Shown one piece after another: positions 15,871-24,300 of a stretch of 64,000 nucleotides of DNA (position 1 is its first letter; each line of letters opens with the position of its first letter). Where the stretch lies: positions 244,896 to 308,895 of the IMG/VR virus record IMGVR_UViG_3300012988_000016; one strand, written 5' to 3'. Origin of the DNA: a virus. A program made the position numbers and the translations under genes. Under the pieces are notes generated by a model that was not told the origin of the DNA, did not search any database, and worked only from the letters and a program-made list of their open reading frames with translations.

Positions 15871-16064
15871 GCCCCCAGGTCTTCTGGTTTCAACAGTCGG
15901 ATCACCTCGATCTCACTCTCGCTAGGCCAGATGGTCTGCAACCCGTCCGTGAACGTGATGACGGTCGCCTTACCTGAAATGTAGGCATCCTTGATGCAAC
16001 AGATCTGTCCCCAAATATTGAGATACCGGTCTCTGCGTCGCACCAGTTTGGCTTTGACCAACAT
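15867..16064 (-). CDS. Hypothetical small protein (65 aa)
   Basis: Basic start (MLVKAKLVRRRDRYLN) then short strands (ATVITFTDGLQTIW). Beta-barrel-like. Unrecognised. Confidence 0.6.
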   Translation of the reverse strand: MLVKAKLVRRRDRYLNIWGQICCIKDAYISGKATVITFTDGLQTIWPSESEIEVIRLLKPEDLGA

Positions 16065-16070
16065 GAAGCC

Positions 16071-16592
16071 TCAGGGGCAGAGGTGCTTCAGACCTTCAAG
16101 GGCAGCTTCCGATGTAGGATAGCTGGCCATCGACACATCAGGGCGCCAATCGATATTGCCTTTGACGTAGTAGGTGTCGTGAGAAAATCCATTTCCCCCT
16201 TGAACCTCTACGTAACAGGATGTGACCTTCCCGTCTGCCGAGATAGCCCGCCAACAAACCCAGAACAGTCCGCCCGTTGCAGTGAACAGGACGAAGAAAA
16301 GCAAAACGGTAAATAGGCGTTCCATATCTAGAATCCAATCGAGGAAAGAAGAGGTGGTGCGGGACAGATCCACATACCAACTGACTTGATTACGACGAGT
16401 CAGAACCGGAGGTCTTCTAGTTAACCCCATGTCGATCAGTCTTGGTGACCCTAAAGGGATTGGGGGTGGTGGAGGCAACAGTTTTGCCTCCGGTTCCAAA
16501 GGAACCTCTACCACAGTTGGTGCGGGTTCTTCCGACCCATTGGGTTGCAGAGCCTCCCAAGCAGCCTGCAATTCGTCCTTGTCGCTCTTCAT
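16071..16592 (-). CDS. Membrane protein with Pro-rich N-terminus (173 aa)
   Basis: An acidic/Pro-rich cytoplasmic part (PPPPPIPLG) leads to one membrane segment (about residues 93-114, LFTVLLFFVLFTATGGLFWVC) and a small outer domain with two Cys. Confidence 0.7.
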   Translation of the reverse strand: MKSDKDELQAAWEALQPNGSEEPAPTVVEVPLEPEAKLLPPPPPIPLGSPRLIDMGLTRRPPVLTRRNQVSWYVDLSRTTSSFLDWILDMERLFTVLLFFVLFTATGGLFWVCWRAISADGKVTSCYVEVQGGNGFSHDTYYVKGNIDWRPDVSMASYPTSEAALEGLKHLCP

Positions 16593-16596
16593 AGGT

Positions 16597-16845
16597 CTAG
16601 AACCGTATCGTACACCCTTTGGTCATAAGGCCGCAACAGACGGCCCCTTCCACTATCATACCCCGAGGGTTCTTGGCTTGGAATCCAGTGTGGTAGTGAT
16701 CGTTGTCGCTACAATACCAGAAGGCATAACCAGTGGTTTTTATTTCACTGTAACCAGCATCCGTCAAAGTTCTGACGGTGGCGTCCTCGTTCGTACAGGA
16801 AAGAAGTGGCAGAACGCAGATCAAGGTGAGCAGTAGTTTCTTCAT
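16597..16845 (-). CDS. Small lipoprotein (82 aa)
   Basis: Signal MKKLLLTLICVLPLLSC with lipobox LLSC. Mature part DAGYSEIKTTGYAFWYCSD has five Cys. The AGYSEIKTTGYAFWYC part recalls short prophage lipoproteins of the 'Tyr-Tyr-Cys' type; not assigned further. ATGA overlap with the upstream gene. Confidence 0.75.
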   Translation of the reverse strand: MKKLLLTLICVLPLLSCTNEDATVRTLTDAGYSEIKTTGYAFWYCSDNDHYHTGFQAKNPRGMIVEGAVCCGLMTKGCTIRF

Positions 16846-17096
16846 AATTGTCTCCAAGTGGCTTGAGGTACGAGCTGTTCGTGTGTGAGCCCTTCGTCTT
16901 TCAGGGCTTGATTGTAGAACATTTGAAGTACCAAGACCATGGTGTCGGAGGCCAACGCTCCATGGATGCAGCGATCCAACAATTCCAGCAGCTGGATGGC
17001 GGAAGGTTTGCCTTCCCAAGTGCATATGAGAGGCATGACGCACCGATCAAGCCAGCTGTCAGGAGCTTCAAGCAGCAGTTTGGTTATTTCGTGCAT
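16842..17096 (-). CDS. Hypothetical helical protein (84 aa)
   Basis: Class A box 9 nt upstream fixes the start. Helical; MVLVLQMFYNQALKDEGLT near the C-terminus. Unrecognised. Confidence 0.65.
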   Translation of the reverse strand: MHEITKLLLEAPDSWLDRCVMPLICTWEGKPSAIQLLELLDRCIHGALASDTMVLVLQMFYNQALKDEGLTHEQLVPQATWRQL

Positions 17097-17102
17097 TGAT
17101 GT

Positions 17103-17489
17103 TCATACACCGTCAATGCTCAATTTTTTCAACCCTAGGGTGTTGATGTAACCGCCAGTAACCCAGCACTCTCGGTCGTCCCCACCACGATGCAAGACAA
17201 CCATCAACTTTTGACCCTTAGTCAACAGGACCGGCGCCCCTCGATCATCGAACTCGACTCTACATACAAAATATCCGTCCCACAGGCTAGGGCAAGCCAC
17301 CTCCATCCCTTTCAAAAGATCCTGCGTGGCTGGAATCGTATGTTCGACGTCTGGCACACCTTCAACCATCAGGTGGATAGGAGATCCCATATACTCCTTT
17401 ACACACCAACCAATGGTCGGAGCGGCTGTGGGATCTGCACTCAAAACAATAATCGGGGTGCTGACAGGCAGTTTTTCACTGGAGGTCAT
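17103..17489 (-). CDS. Hypothetical protein (128 aa)
   Basis: Beta-rich (TPIIVLSADPTAAPTIG; KLMVVLHRGGDD). No motif recognised. ATGA overlap with a small basic gene upstream. Confidence 0.65.
   Translation of the reverse strand: MTSSEKLPVSTPIIVLSADPTAAPTIGWCVKEYMGSPIHLMVEGVPDVEHTIPATQDLLKGMEVACPSLWDGYFVCRVEFDDRGAPVLLTKGQKLMVVLHRGGDDRECWVTGGYINTLGLKKLSIDGV
17106..17111 (-). promoter_or_regulatory. Class A promoter box GGTGTA
   Basis: 9 nt before ATG 17096, inside the end of the upstream gene. Confidence 0.6.
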
Positions 17490-17611
17490 CTGCCATCTCG
17501 ATGTCGACGTTCGTTTTCATGCAGCTTGGCCGCCTCTTGACAGGTATCGTGGCACCCGCCCACCAATCGTTTGAACAATCCTAAGATACGGTTTAACACC
17601 TTCTTGAACAT
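17486..17611 (-). CDS. Very small basic protein (41 aa)
   Basis: MFKKVLNRILGLFKRLVGGC, an amphipathic basic helix, then HDTCQEAAKLHENERRHR. Coupled on both sides (TGATG upstream, ATGA downstream). The helix could bind membrane. Confidence 0.6.
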   Translation of the reverse strand: MFKKVLNRILGLFKRLVGGCHDTCQEAAKLHENERRHRDGR

Positions 17612-17994
17612 CAGGTTTCTTTCTGATATTGGGCTCTACGAACTCGCCTCAGACGTTCTCGCAAGTGTTTAGCTCGATTGTCCAGCACTTCTCGCAGTTC
17701 AACCACTCTATCAAGAGGGAATCCTTCCAGAGCAGGGGTAACCTCAATGGCTTTTTCCAATAAGGTTTGGTCGGACAGGAGCTTCAGCTCTTGGAGTTTA
17801 GTCAAGTCCGCTTCCAACCGCTCGGTCAACTGATGACGGTGCACTTCATGAAGCAGCCAACCCTTCTCGGCCTTTTGGTTCAGATAGGAGTAATGCTTCA
17901 TGGCTTGGGGTTTTCGGAATAGAGGAGTGGAGCTCGCCATGGGGTCTGCGAAGTTCATCGTCTTGGCATGTCGGCGTATTTCGGGATCTGGCAT
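17611..17994 (-). CDS. Coiled-coil protein (127 aa)
   Basis: From about residue 35 to the end it is a long charged helix (LTERLEADLTKLQELKLL; LRERLRRVRRAQYQKET). No other feature seen. Confidence 0.65.
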   Translation of the reverse strand: MPDPEIRRHAKTMNFADPMASSTPLFRKPQAMKHYSYLNQKAEKGWLLHEVHRHQLTERLEADLTKLQELKLLSDQTLLEKAIEVTPALEGFPLDRVVELREVLDNRAKHLRERLRRVRRAQYQKET

Positions 17995-18338
17995 CAGAGC
18001 TCATCCAAACGTTGCCAAATGGACTTGCGGTTGGGATATACCGCTACAGGATCGAAGTCCAAGTCTTCCGTCAAGCTAGTGAAGAGGTAGAAACGTTGTA
18101 GTTCTTCCACATTTTGCGTTAACAACCAGTCGGGAAGGGGATCGGGCAGCACCAATCCAAAACGTGCCCCAGCAGGACTGACGACGGCTCGTCCTCTGAC
18201 CTGCCTCAAAACGGCTTTTCCCCAGTTGGGGGTGTTGGGGATCCCATCTACCAAAGGCTCCAAACTAGAAGCGTAGGCTCGAATCTCTCCGATGAGCCAC
18301 GCCTTCTGTTGCTCGGTCAGGAGGTCCAGCCCAGTCAT
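17994..18338 (-). CDS. Hypothetical protein (114 aa)
   Basis: Helical start, then a strand-rich centre (RGRAVVSPAGARFGLVLPDP). ATGA overlap upstream. Unrecognised. Confidence 0.65.
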   Translation of the reverse strand: MTGLDLLTEQQKAWLIGEIRAYASSLEPLVDGIPNTPNWGKAVLRQVRGRAVVSPAGARFGLVLPDPLPDWLLTQNVEELQRFYLFTSLTEDLDFDPVAVYPNRKSIWQRLDEL

Positions 18339-18643
18339 GTGAGTTGGAAATGTGAGATCTTATCACCTTCGTAGACGGCCGAGACGTAACCCCATTGATT
18401 GCGTGGTTGCACTCCTATCAAGCCGTTGAGGATCCCCAACAAACCTACGGCCGGAGAGCTATCTCTCAAGGCTCCGATCTGTGTGGTGGGATGATTGACC
18501 AATTCAGGATTGGCGAACACCCGCTGTTCGCAGAGATTGGTGATCGCCTCGGGGTCAAGAGCCAACACCTCATTCAGATAGGTGATGACCTCGGTCGCCA
18601 GTTTGACTTTCTCTTCTTCGGTCCGATCCAGATGAGGCTGCAT
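18335..18643 (-). CDS. Hypothetical protein (102 aa)
   Basis: ATG 18643, a few bases past the upstream stop, is preferred over ATG 18706, which would overlap by 58 nt. Mostly helical. Unrecognised. Confidence 0.65.
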   Translation of the reverse strand: MQPHLDRTEEEKVKLATEVITYLNEVLALDPEAITNLCEQRVFANPELVNHPTTQIGALRDSSPAVGLLGILNGLIGVQPRNQWGYVSAVYEGDKISHFQLT

Positions 18644-18648
18644 AGCCT

Positions 18649-18984
18649 TCAATACACCGAAGTATTGAGCAATTGACGGACCTTTGGCGGCACCAAAGCG
18701 TTCCACATCTGGATCTCAGGATAGGAGGCGTCTCGCCTCATGATACGCCTGAACTCATCCTTCTCCACCAACGTCTCTCTGTTGATGAGGAAGTTAAAGC
18801 CGTAGGTGGCCTCAATAAGGATCAACCAACCTGTCAGAACATCCTCAATAGCTTCGAAGTTGCTCATATCTTCGATTGAGACAGTGGCCGGCCCCCATTT
18901 GCCGTTCTGCTTCAGCAAAGGCTTTAGGTCGAGTTCCTCGGCTAACAAGAGCGTTCGACCGTCCTGATGTTCGGCTACGATCAT
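18649..18984 (-). CDS. Hypothetical protein (111 aa)
   Basis: MIVAEHQDGRTLLLAEELDL then a mixed alpha/beta remainder. No family recognised. Confidence 0.65.
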   Translation of the reverse strand: MIVAEHQDGRTLLLAEELDLKPLLKQNGKWGPATVSIEDMSNFEAIEDVLTGWLILIEATYGFNFLINRETLVEKDEFRRIMRRDASYPEIQMWNALVPPKVRQLLNTSVY

Positions 18985-18985
18985 G

Positions 18986-19411
18986 TCATACCTTTGCTAT
19001 GTCGGTACCACATTTGGAACACCAGATCAGGTCGTTCCCACCTACAGGGTGGTGCACACAAGCAGCGATCTCAGCTGCCACCAATCGATCAACCAACCAC
19101 TTCTCCCGCGCCTTCATCTCAGCCATCTCGGCACGATAATCAAGGAAGCCGAACCCACAGTCGAGGCATACGGTCGCTAATGTCTCATAGGAGAAAGGTT
19201 GGCTGGCAAAGACAGCAGTCTCCCTACTGACCAGCTTCTCTTCCAATTTGGCGCCGTTACATTCAAGGCATTGGAGCGGAATATTGTCCAACGCCCTCTG
19301 GAGCGTAATATTCTGTGCGTGCAGGTGACGAATTTGATCCGCGGGTGACTTGGACGGATCTGCCCCGGACTCTACCAAGGCCTTTTGGATGTCATCAACA
19401 TCTAAAATCAT
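18986..19411 (-). CDS. Multi-Cys protein with zinc-ribbon pairs (141 aa)
   Basis: Three Cys pairs: CLECNG (about 48-53), CLDCGFG (about 82-88) and CSKCGTD (about 131-137), plus His116-His117. The helical N-terminus and the last ribbon suggest a small DNA- or RNA-binding factor (inference). Confidence 0.7.
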   Translation of the reverse strand: MILDVDDIQKALVESGADPSKSPADQIRHLHAQNITLQRALDNIPLQCLECNGAKLEEKLVSRETAVFASQPFSYETLATVCLDCGFGFLDYRAEMAEMKAREKWLVDRLVAAEIAACVHHPVGGNDLIWCSKCGTDIAKV

Positions 19412-19509
19412 CGTGTTCCTCTAATCTTTAGCAGGCGACATCCAAGTACACCCACTACCAACACGATGCAAAATACCACTGTGGCTGAGCTGAAGATGAT
19501 GGGGTACAT
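19408..19509 (-). CDS. Tiny membrane protein (33 aa)
   Basis: MYPIIFSSATVVFCIVLVVG, a single membrane segment, with basic tail RLLKIRGTR. ATGA overlap downstream; start follows the previous TAA (TAACATG). Confidence 0.55.
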   Translation of the reverse strand: MYPIIFSSATVVFCIVLVVGVLGCRLLKIRGTR

Positions 19510-19510
19510 G

Positions 19511-19768
19511 TTAGCGAGGCAACTTAGGGTAACCAGAAGGAGCCTTGCCAGGGGCGGTCAAGACCAACTCACGGAAAGGCCTACACCCTACACCAAACAG
19601 GTTCCATTTTGAGATCCTCGCCTCAATCAGGCCGGCCTTGTGGAGTCGTTCCACCATCCGGAAGGTCGATTCCCCGCGCACCCAAACCCATCCTTTGGAG
19701 AAGACCCGTCGGACCAATCTCATGTGGCGTCGCTTGGAATGGCCAGATAGCCTATGGAAGGGGACCAT
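19511..19768 (-). CDS. Small winged-helix-like basic protein (85 aa)
   Basis: Basic N-terminus; RGESTFRMVERLHKAGLIEA followed by a loop and a strand (ELVLTAPGK) matches the helix-turn-helix-wing pattern of small wHTH proteins. Possible DNA-binding regulator (inference). Confidence 0.6.
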   Translation of the reverse strand: MVPFHRLSGHSKRRHMRLVRRVFSKGWVWVRGESTFRMVERLHKAGLIEARISKWNLFGVGCRPFRELVLTAPGKAPSGYPKLPR

Positions 19769-19778
19769 TCACTCAAGC

Positions 19779-19970
19779 CTAGGATTCGAAGAGCCAGGAC
19801 TTCACAATAGCCAGGACGAGGAAAAACAGAACCACTGCGGCGCTCACAATAACGAGGCTAGGGTAAGCGCACACCAACAGGACCCACAAATAGCCTACCA
19901 GAAACATCAAGGATGTGAAGATCAACGCCTTGAACCAAGGGGACGAGACCCTAGCAGGGAAAACTTTCAT
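19779..19970 (-). CDS. Membrane protein, two TM segments (63 aa)
   Basis: Hydrophobic stretches at about 14-30 and 35-58. First gene of this minus-strand operon; class A box 10 nt upstream. Confidence 0.65.
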   Translation of the reverse strand: MKVFPARVSSPWFKALIFTSLMFLVGYLWVLLVCAYPSLVIVSAAVVLFFLVLAIVKSWLFES

Positions 19971-19980
19971 TCGGTCAGCT

Positions 19981-19986
19981 TACACC
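19981..19986 (-). promoter_or_regulatory. Class A promoter box GGTGTA
   Basis: CTTGGTGTAAG, 10 nt before ATG 19970. Confidence 0.65.
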
Positions 19987-20033
19987 AAGTTGTGTTACAG
20001 TGTGGTTGTGATCATTCCAGGGGCGGAATGTGT

Positions 20034-20063
20034 GTAAGTATATGTATTACATACACTTACACC
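20034..20063. promoter_or_regulatory. Near-palindrome with a class A box, upstream of the tail operon
   Basis: GTGTAAGT and ACTTACAC arms flank TATGT/ACATA. The minus-strand half contains GGTGTA (20063-20058) but no gene starts after it. A divergent control site or operator is possible. Confidence 0.45.
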
Positions 20064-20111
20064 AAAGATCCTAGGGGTCGTGGTCCGCTATAGTCAAGCA
20101 GTAAGGTTCTT

Positions 20112-20171
20112 ATAGACCCGTTATGTCGTGAATGTAGCCACCCAAGGAGTGGGCGTTCCGATCGGGTCTAT
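20112..20171 (+). promoter_or_regulatory. Leader hairpin before the tail-fibre operon
   Basis: ATAGACCCG (20112-20120) pairs with CGGGTCTAT (20163-20171), closing a stem 2 nt before ATG 20174. An inner CCCA/TGGG pair lies around GGAG. No class A or B box sits at normal distance before this gene, so late or structured control is possible. Confidence 0.5.
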
Positions 20172-20173
20172 CT

Positions 20174-21349
20174 ATGCCAGCTACCGCCCTACTTAAATTT
20201 GCACAAGCTACGGTTGGAACTGGTTTGGCTGGACAGGCCTTTGCAGGGGTGCTGGGCCAACTAGTAACGGTCACCAATAGTGACAACACAGGGGTGGCGA
20301 GTTGGCAGATTGATCTGCTGTACGCCGCTCCTGGCAGTACCACTCCTGCCACCACCGCCTTGGCTTTCAGTGACAATGGTGCGACCCCTACCGTCACCTT
20401 CACGCCCAATGTGAGGCGTAGTTACCGTTTTCAACTCAAGGTGTGGAACGTCCCTAATAGGGTGGGGATTCCTGACATCGATATTCGTGTCTTCAGTGTT
20501 CGGGAATTGAACAACCTGTTCGTCCCTCCAGTCCAGATCTACCCACTACCTCTACCAGATCCTCAATCTAGTCTCGCAGGTGCCAAGCCAAATGAGATGA
20601 ACTTTGGAGGGCAATCAGGAGGTTGGGCAGGCGGTATTGATGCGGACGGTCTGCTGAATGACTTGATTGCCAGACATTTGAATGTAGCAGGCACTCCAGC
20701 TATCGGTAAGTTCATCGGGTACAACGGCACCACCCCCATATGGTCGATCCCTGGAGGGTTGGTGATCACTGGGTTCAACGTATCGGTGGGTTTGCTGGAA
20801 ACAGGTCAGATCATCAACAATCCGTCGTTCTCGGCCAGCTACAATACTGCTCCCGATAGTGTGACGTTGATCAACAACGCAGATGCTGAATCGAAAGATG
20901 TCAGCGGTACTCCCAACAGCTTTTCAAGCAGCCACAGTTTCCAAAAGAACGTCCCCAATCAATCGGTCACCTTCACCATCACTGCCACATTGTCGGGGTC
21001 AGCCAACGCTACCGCCAATGCGTCGATTACATGGGGTCAGAAGAACTTTTGGGGAGTCAGCAGTACGCCGGCCAACACTGAGGCTTTCATTGAAGGTTTG
21101 GCTAGCAATTCGTTGAGTACTTCTCGAAATGCTTCTTTCTCAGTCAACGCAACTGCTGGCACAAAGATCTACTACGCATGTCCCACTCGTTATGGAACTC
21201 CCAGTTTCTCAGTAGGTGGGTTCACAGGTGGATTCATCCAACGAGCTACAGGCATTAGTGTGACAAACGCCCAAGGATTCATCGAGAACTACGATCTCTA
21301 TGAGAGCGTATCAGTAGGTCTCGGACCAACAACTGTGAATGTATCATGA
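20174..21349 (+). CDS. Probable tail/fibre-associated structural protein (391 aa)
   Basis: 391 residues rich in Thr, Ser, Asn, Gly and short strands; few charged helices. The first 100 residues look like a beta-sandwich ([20 protein letters not shown]); the second half has Ig-like repeats ([39 protein letters not shown]). Overlaps the giant fibre by ATGA, so it is probably the fibre's connector or baseplate partner. No enzyme motif. Confidence 0.7.
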   Translation: MPATALLKFAQATVGTGLAGQAFAGVLGQLVTVTNSDNTGVASWQIDLLYAAPGSTTPATTALAFSDNGATPTVTFTPNVRRSYRFQLKVWNVPNRVGIPDIDIRVFSVRELNNLFVPPVQIYPLPLPDPQSSLAGAKPNEMNFGGQSGGWAGGIDADGLLNDLIARHLNVAGTPAIGKFIGYNGTTPIWSIPGGLVITGFNVSVGLLETGQIINNPSFSASYNTAPDSVTLINNADAESKDVSGTPNSFSSSHSFQKNVPNQSVTFTITATLSGSANATANASITWGQKNFWGVSSTPANTEAFIEGLASNSLSTSRNASFSVNATAGTKIYYACPTRYGTPSFSVGGFTGGFIQRATGISVTNAQGFIENYDLYESVSVGLGPTTVNVS

Positions 21350-24300
21350 GTATCAATCAACCTGGTGACGTAACAGTTATTGCCCCAATCTCTGTACCTG
21401 GGGACGCTAATGCGGCAGTTCGTGCCGCATCTGTATTGGGCGGATTCGTAGCAGTAGTCGATACTACTGAACGAGATTTGATTCCCTCTAGTTCTCGAAA
21501 ACAAGGTATGTTGGTACATACCAATGATGGGACGTTCTATGTATTGGGGGCGGGTCTCACAAATGCCGATTGGGCGATCACCTCAATAGGTGGTGATTCC
21601 AGCTTCATGATCGTGGCTGACAACACAGCTCGCAACGCCATCCCTTCAGGGGCTAGGCGAGAGGGTATGTTGGTCTACAGCAAACTGACCAAAGTCTACT
21701 ACTCCCTAAACAGCGACCTGACGACCTGGACATTCTTTAGTGCCAGTCACTCCCTCGCACTGCAGACCGACTGGTACATCAACGCCTCAACTGGCAATGA
21801 CAACAATGATGGTAAGGTCGGCAACCCATTAGCTACAGTTGAAGAGCTGACTGCACGCCTAAATCCGAATGGGGCGAAGCTCGTTCTGTCACAGAATACC
21901 ACAATCCACATTGCGGCCGGTACCTACAATTTCTTCGACATCAATCTAGATATACCGATTGGTTCAAACTACATCTTCAAGGTCCTGTGTGATTACACGT
22001 CGTCTGCCCCCATCACCCTGAGTGGCGTCACCAACACGGTCGGTAGTGCTACTCCGACTCGTGGAAGTATACAGACAGCTGCTGGAACCTTTGTCGATAA
22101 GGCAAGAATCAGAAGCACCTCGGGTGCGGCGGCTGGAGCAATCACCTACGTGACTGGCCTGACCAGCTCAACCAACGCTTTCGTCAAAACCTGGTTTCAG
22201 GAGACGACCCCCAGCAGCTTCGGGGTCGTCAATGTGGCGAGCGGCACCACAGTGGTGATCGACACCCTACAGGTGACGATCAATCGACTGCGAATCCGAA
22301 CCACCAACAATCCGCTTAGCGGCGTTGTGAGTGTTTGGGACGCTATCCTGCCGGCCGGCGCCGAGTTCGTGAACGTTGCTGCCGGCAGCGCCGCCGTCTA
22401 CCTGTCGCAATGCCAGATCGGCGGTGGGACGTCGACGAACACCAAGCTCGTCGGCAATATGCAGGCCCGGAACAGCCGTCTTGTCGGGGCGAGCATCTCA
22501 CCGTTCGCGGTCTCCTTTCACGGCAACTCATCCCCCGTCTTGCAGGGGTGCGTCATCGAGTGCCCCATAACCTTCCTGACCGCGCTCGTCATCCCCGTCG
22601 GGAGCTGCTTCAACGGAGGGACTGTCACCGGAGGCGACCCGGCCGGCGTGTTTGGTGCCGGGAGCCTAAGCCTCTCTGACACCGAGTGGGTGAACGGCTC
22701 CGGAACCGCCGTGACCCTGAACTACGGGTGCCAGATGTATATCTTGGGCCAGCAGTTCGGCTTCGGGACCCCGTACGCCGTCGGATTCGCCCTGACCGCG
22801 CAGACCTCCGTGGCTGTGGCCTCGTCCACCTACCTAGGGATCCTCGCGACCCAGCAGATCACGATGGTCGGGCACAAGCACACGTACGCCCAGGTTCCGA
22901 TCTCGTACCCGAACTCAGAGTGCATATTCGCCCTCGCCTCCGACCCGCTAGGCATCCCCTACGGGTTCCCGGCACAGACGGCCACGGACTGGTACGTCAA
23001 CGCCTCTACCGGCAACGACTCCAACGATGGTCTGACCGCCGGCACTGCCCTCCGAACAACGGAGAGGTTGGCAGCGATCCTATGTCCTGGCGGCACCACC
23101 CTCACAGTTAGACAGAATACAATCGTTCACTTGGCGGCTGGTACCTATGATGCCTTGGAACTAAGTCTGACGATCCCCGTTGGTTCAAACTACACGTTCG
23201 AGGTGGTGTGTGCCTACACCTCATCGGCCCCCATCACCCTCTCAGGTGTGACCAACACGGTTGGAACTGTAACTCCTGTCCGAGGTAGCATCCAGACCGC
23301 TTCAGGCACGTTCGTCGACAAGGCTCGTATCCGTTCAACTTCAGGTGCCTCCGTTGGAGCCATCACCTACTGTACAGGTCTAACGAGCAGTACTAATGCC
23401 TTCGTCAAGAGCTGGTACCTAGAATCCTCTACATCTCAAGTCAACATTGTGAACGGCACGACCGTAACGGTTGACACCCTACAGGTGACGATCAATCGGG
23501 TCCAGATCCGCACTGTAGGGAATCCACTCAGCGGGGCGATCACCGTTAGAGATGCGATCCTACCGAACGGTATGGAATGCTTATTCTTGGGAGGCAGTTC
23601 TCAATTTGTCTTCTCTCAATGCCAGATCGGCGGGACACTCCCCAATGCCTGCCGAGTATCAGGCAACATACAGATGGCGAATTGCCGTTTCACCGGCACT
23701 CAAGTCTTGGGATTCGCTCAAGGAAGTTCTCCCGTTTTTGCAGGGTGTGTGCTTGAGATCAAAGCACTGATCTATAACAACGTCTCGGAATTTCAAGCCA
23801 ACTGCTTCAATGGAGGTAGTGTTGAATTGGGAGATCCGACTGCCGCTCTTCAAGCGAGTCTCATACTTACCGACAACGAATGGGTGAATGGCTCTGGAAC
23901 GGCTATCGCGGTATTCCCTGGTAGTTATCTGAGAATCACAGGTCAACAGTTCGGCTTCGGCACCAATTACGCGGTCGGCTACAACGTGACGGCAGGTGGT
24001 CATGTCGTCACCAATTCGACCGCTATACTGAGCATACCTGCTACTCAGCAGATCACGATGGCTGGGAAGAATCTCAACTACGTGGATGTGCCCAGGTCTT
24101 ATCCGAATGCGGATTGTGTTTTTGCTCTAACGAATGACCCTAATCCGATTCCTTTCGGAAACACTACCGCTTCTTCGCAAGCTGCCTGGTACATCAACGC
24201 TAGTACGGGCAATGATGCGAATGACGGCAAGACAAGCGGTACCGCTCTCGCTAGCCTCGACGAGCTCCGAAACCGTCTCAACCCCAATGGAGCCTGGTAT

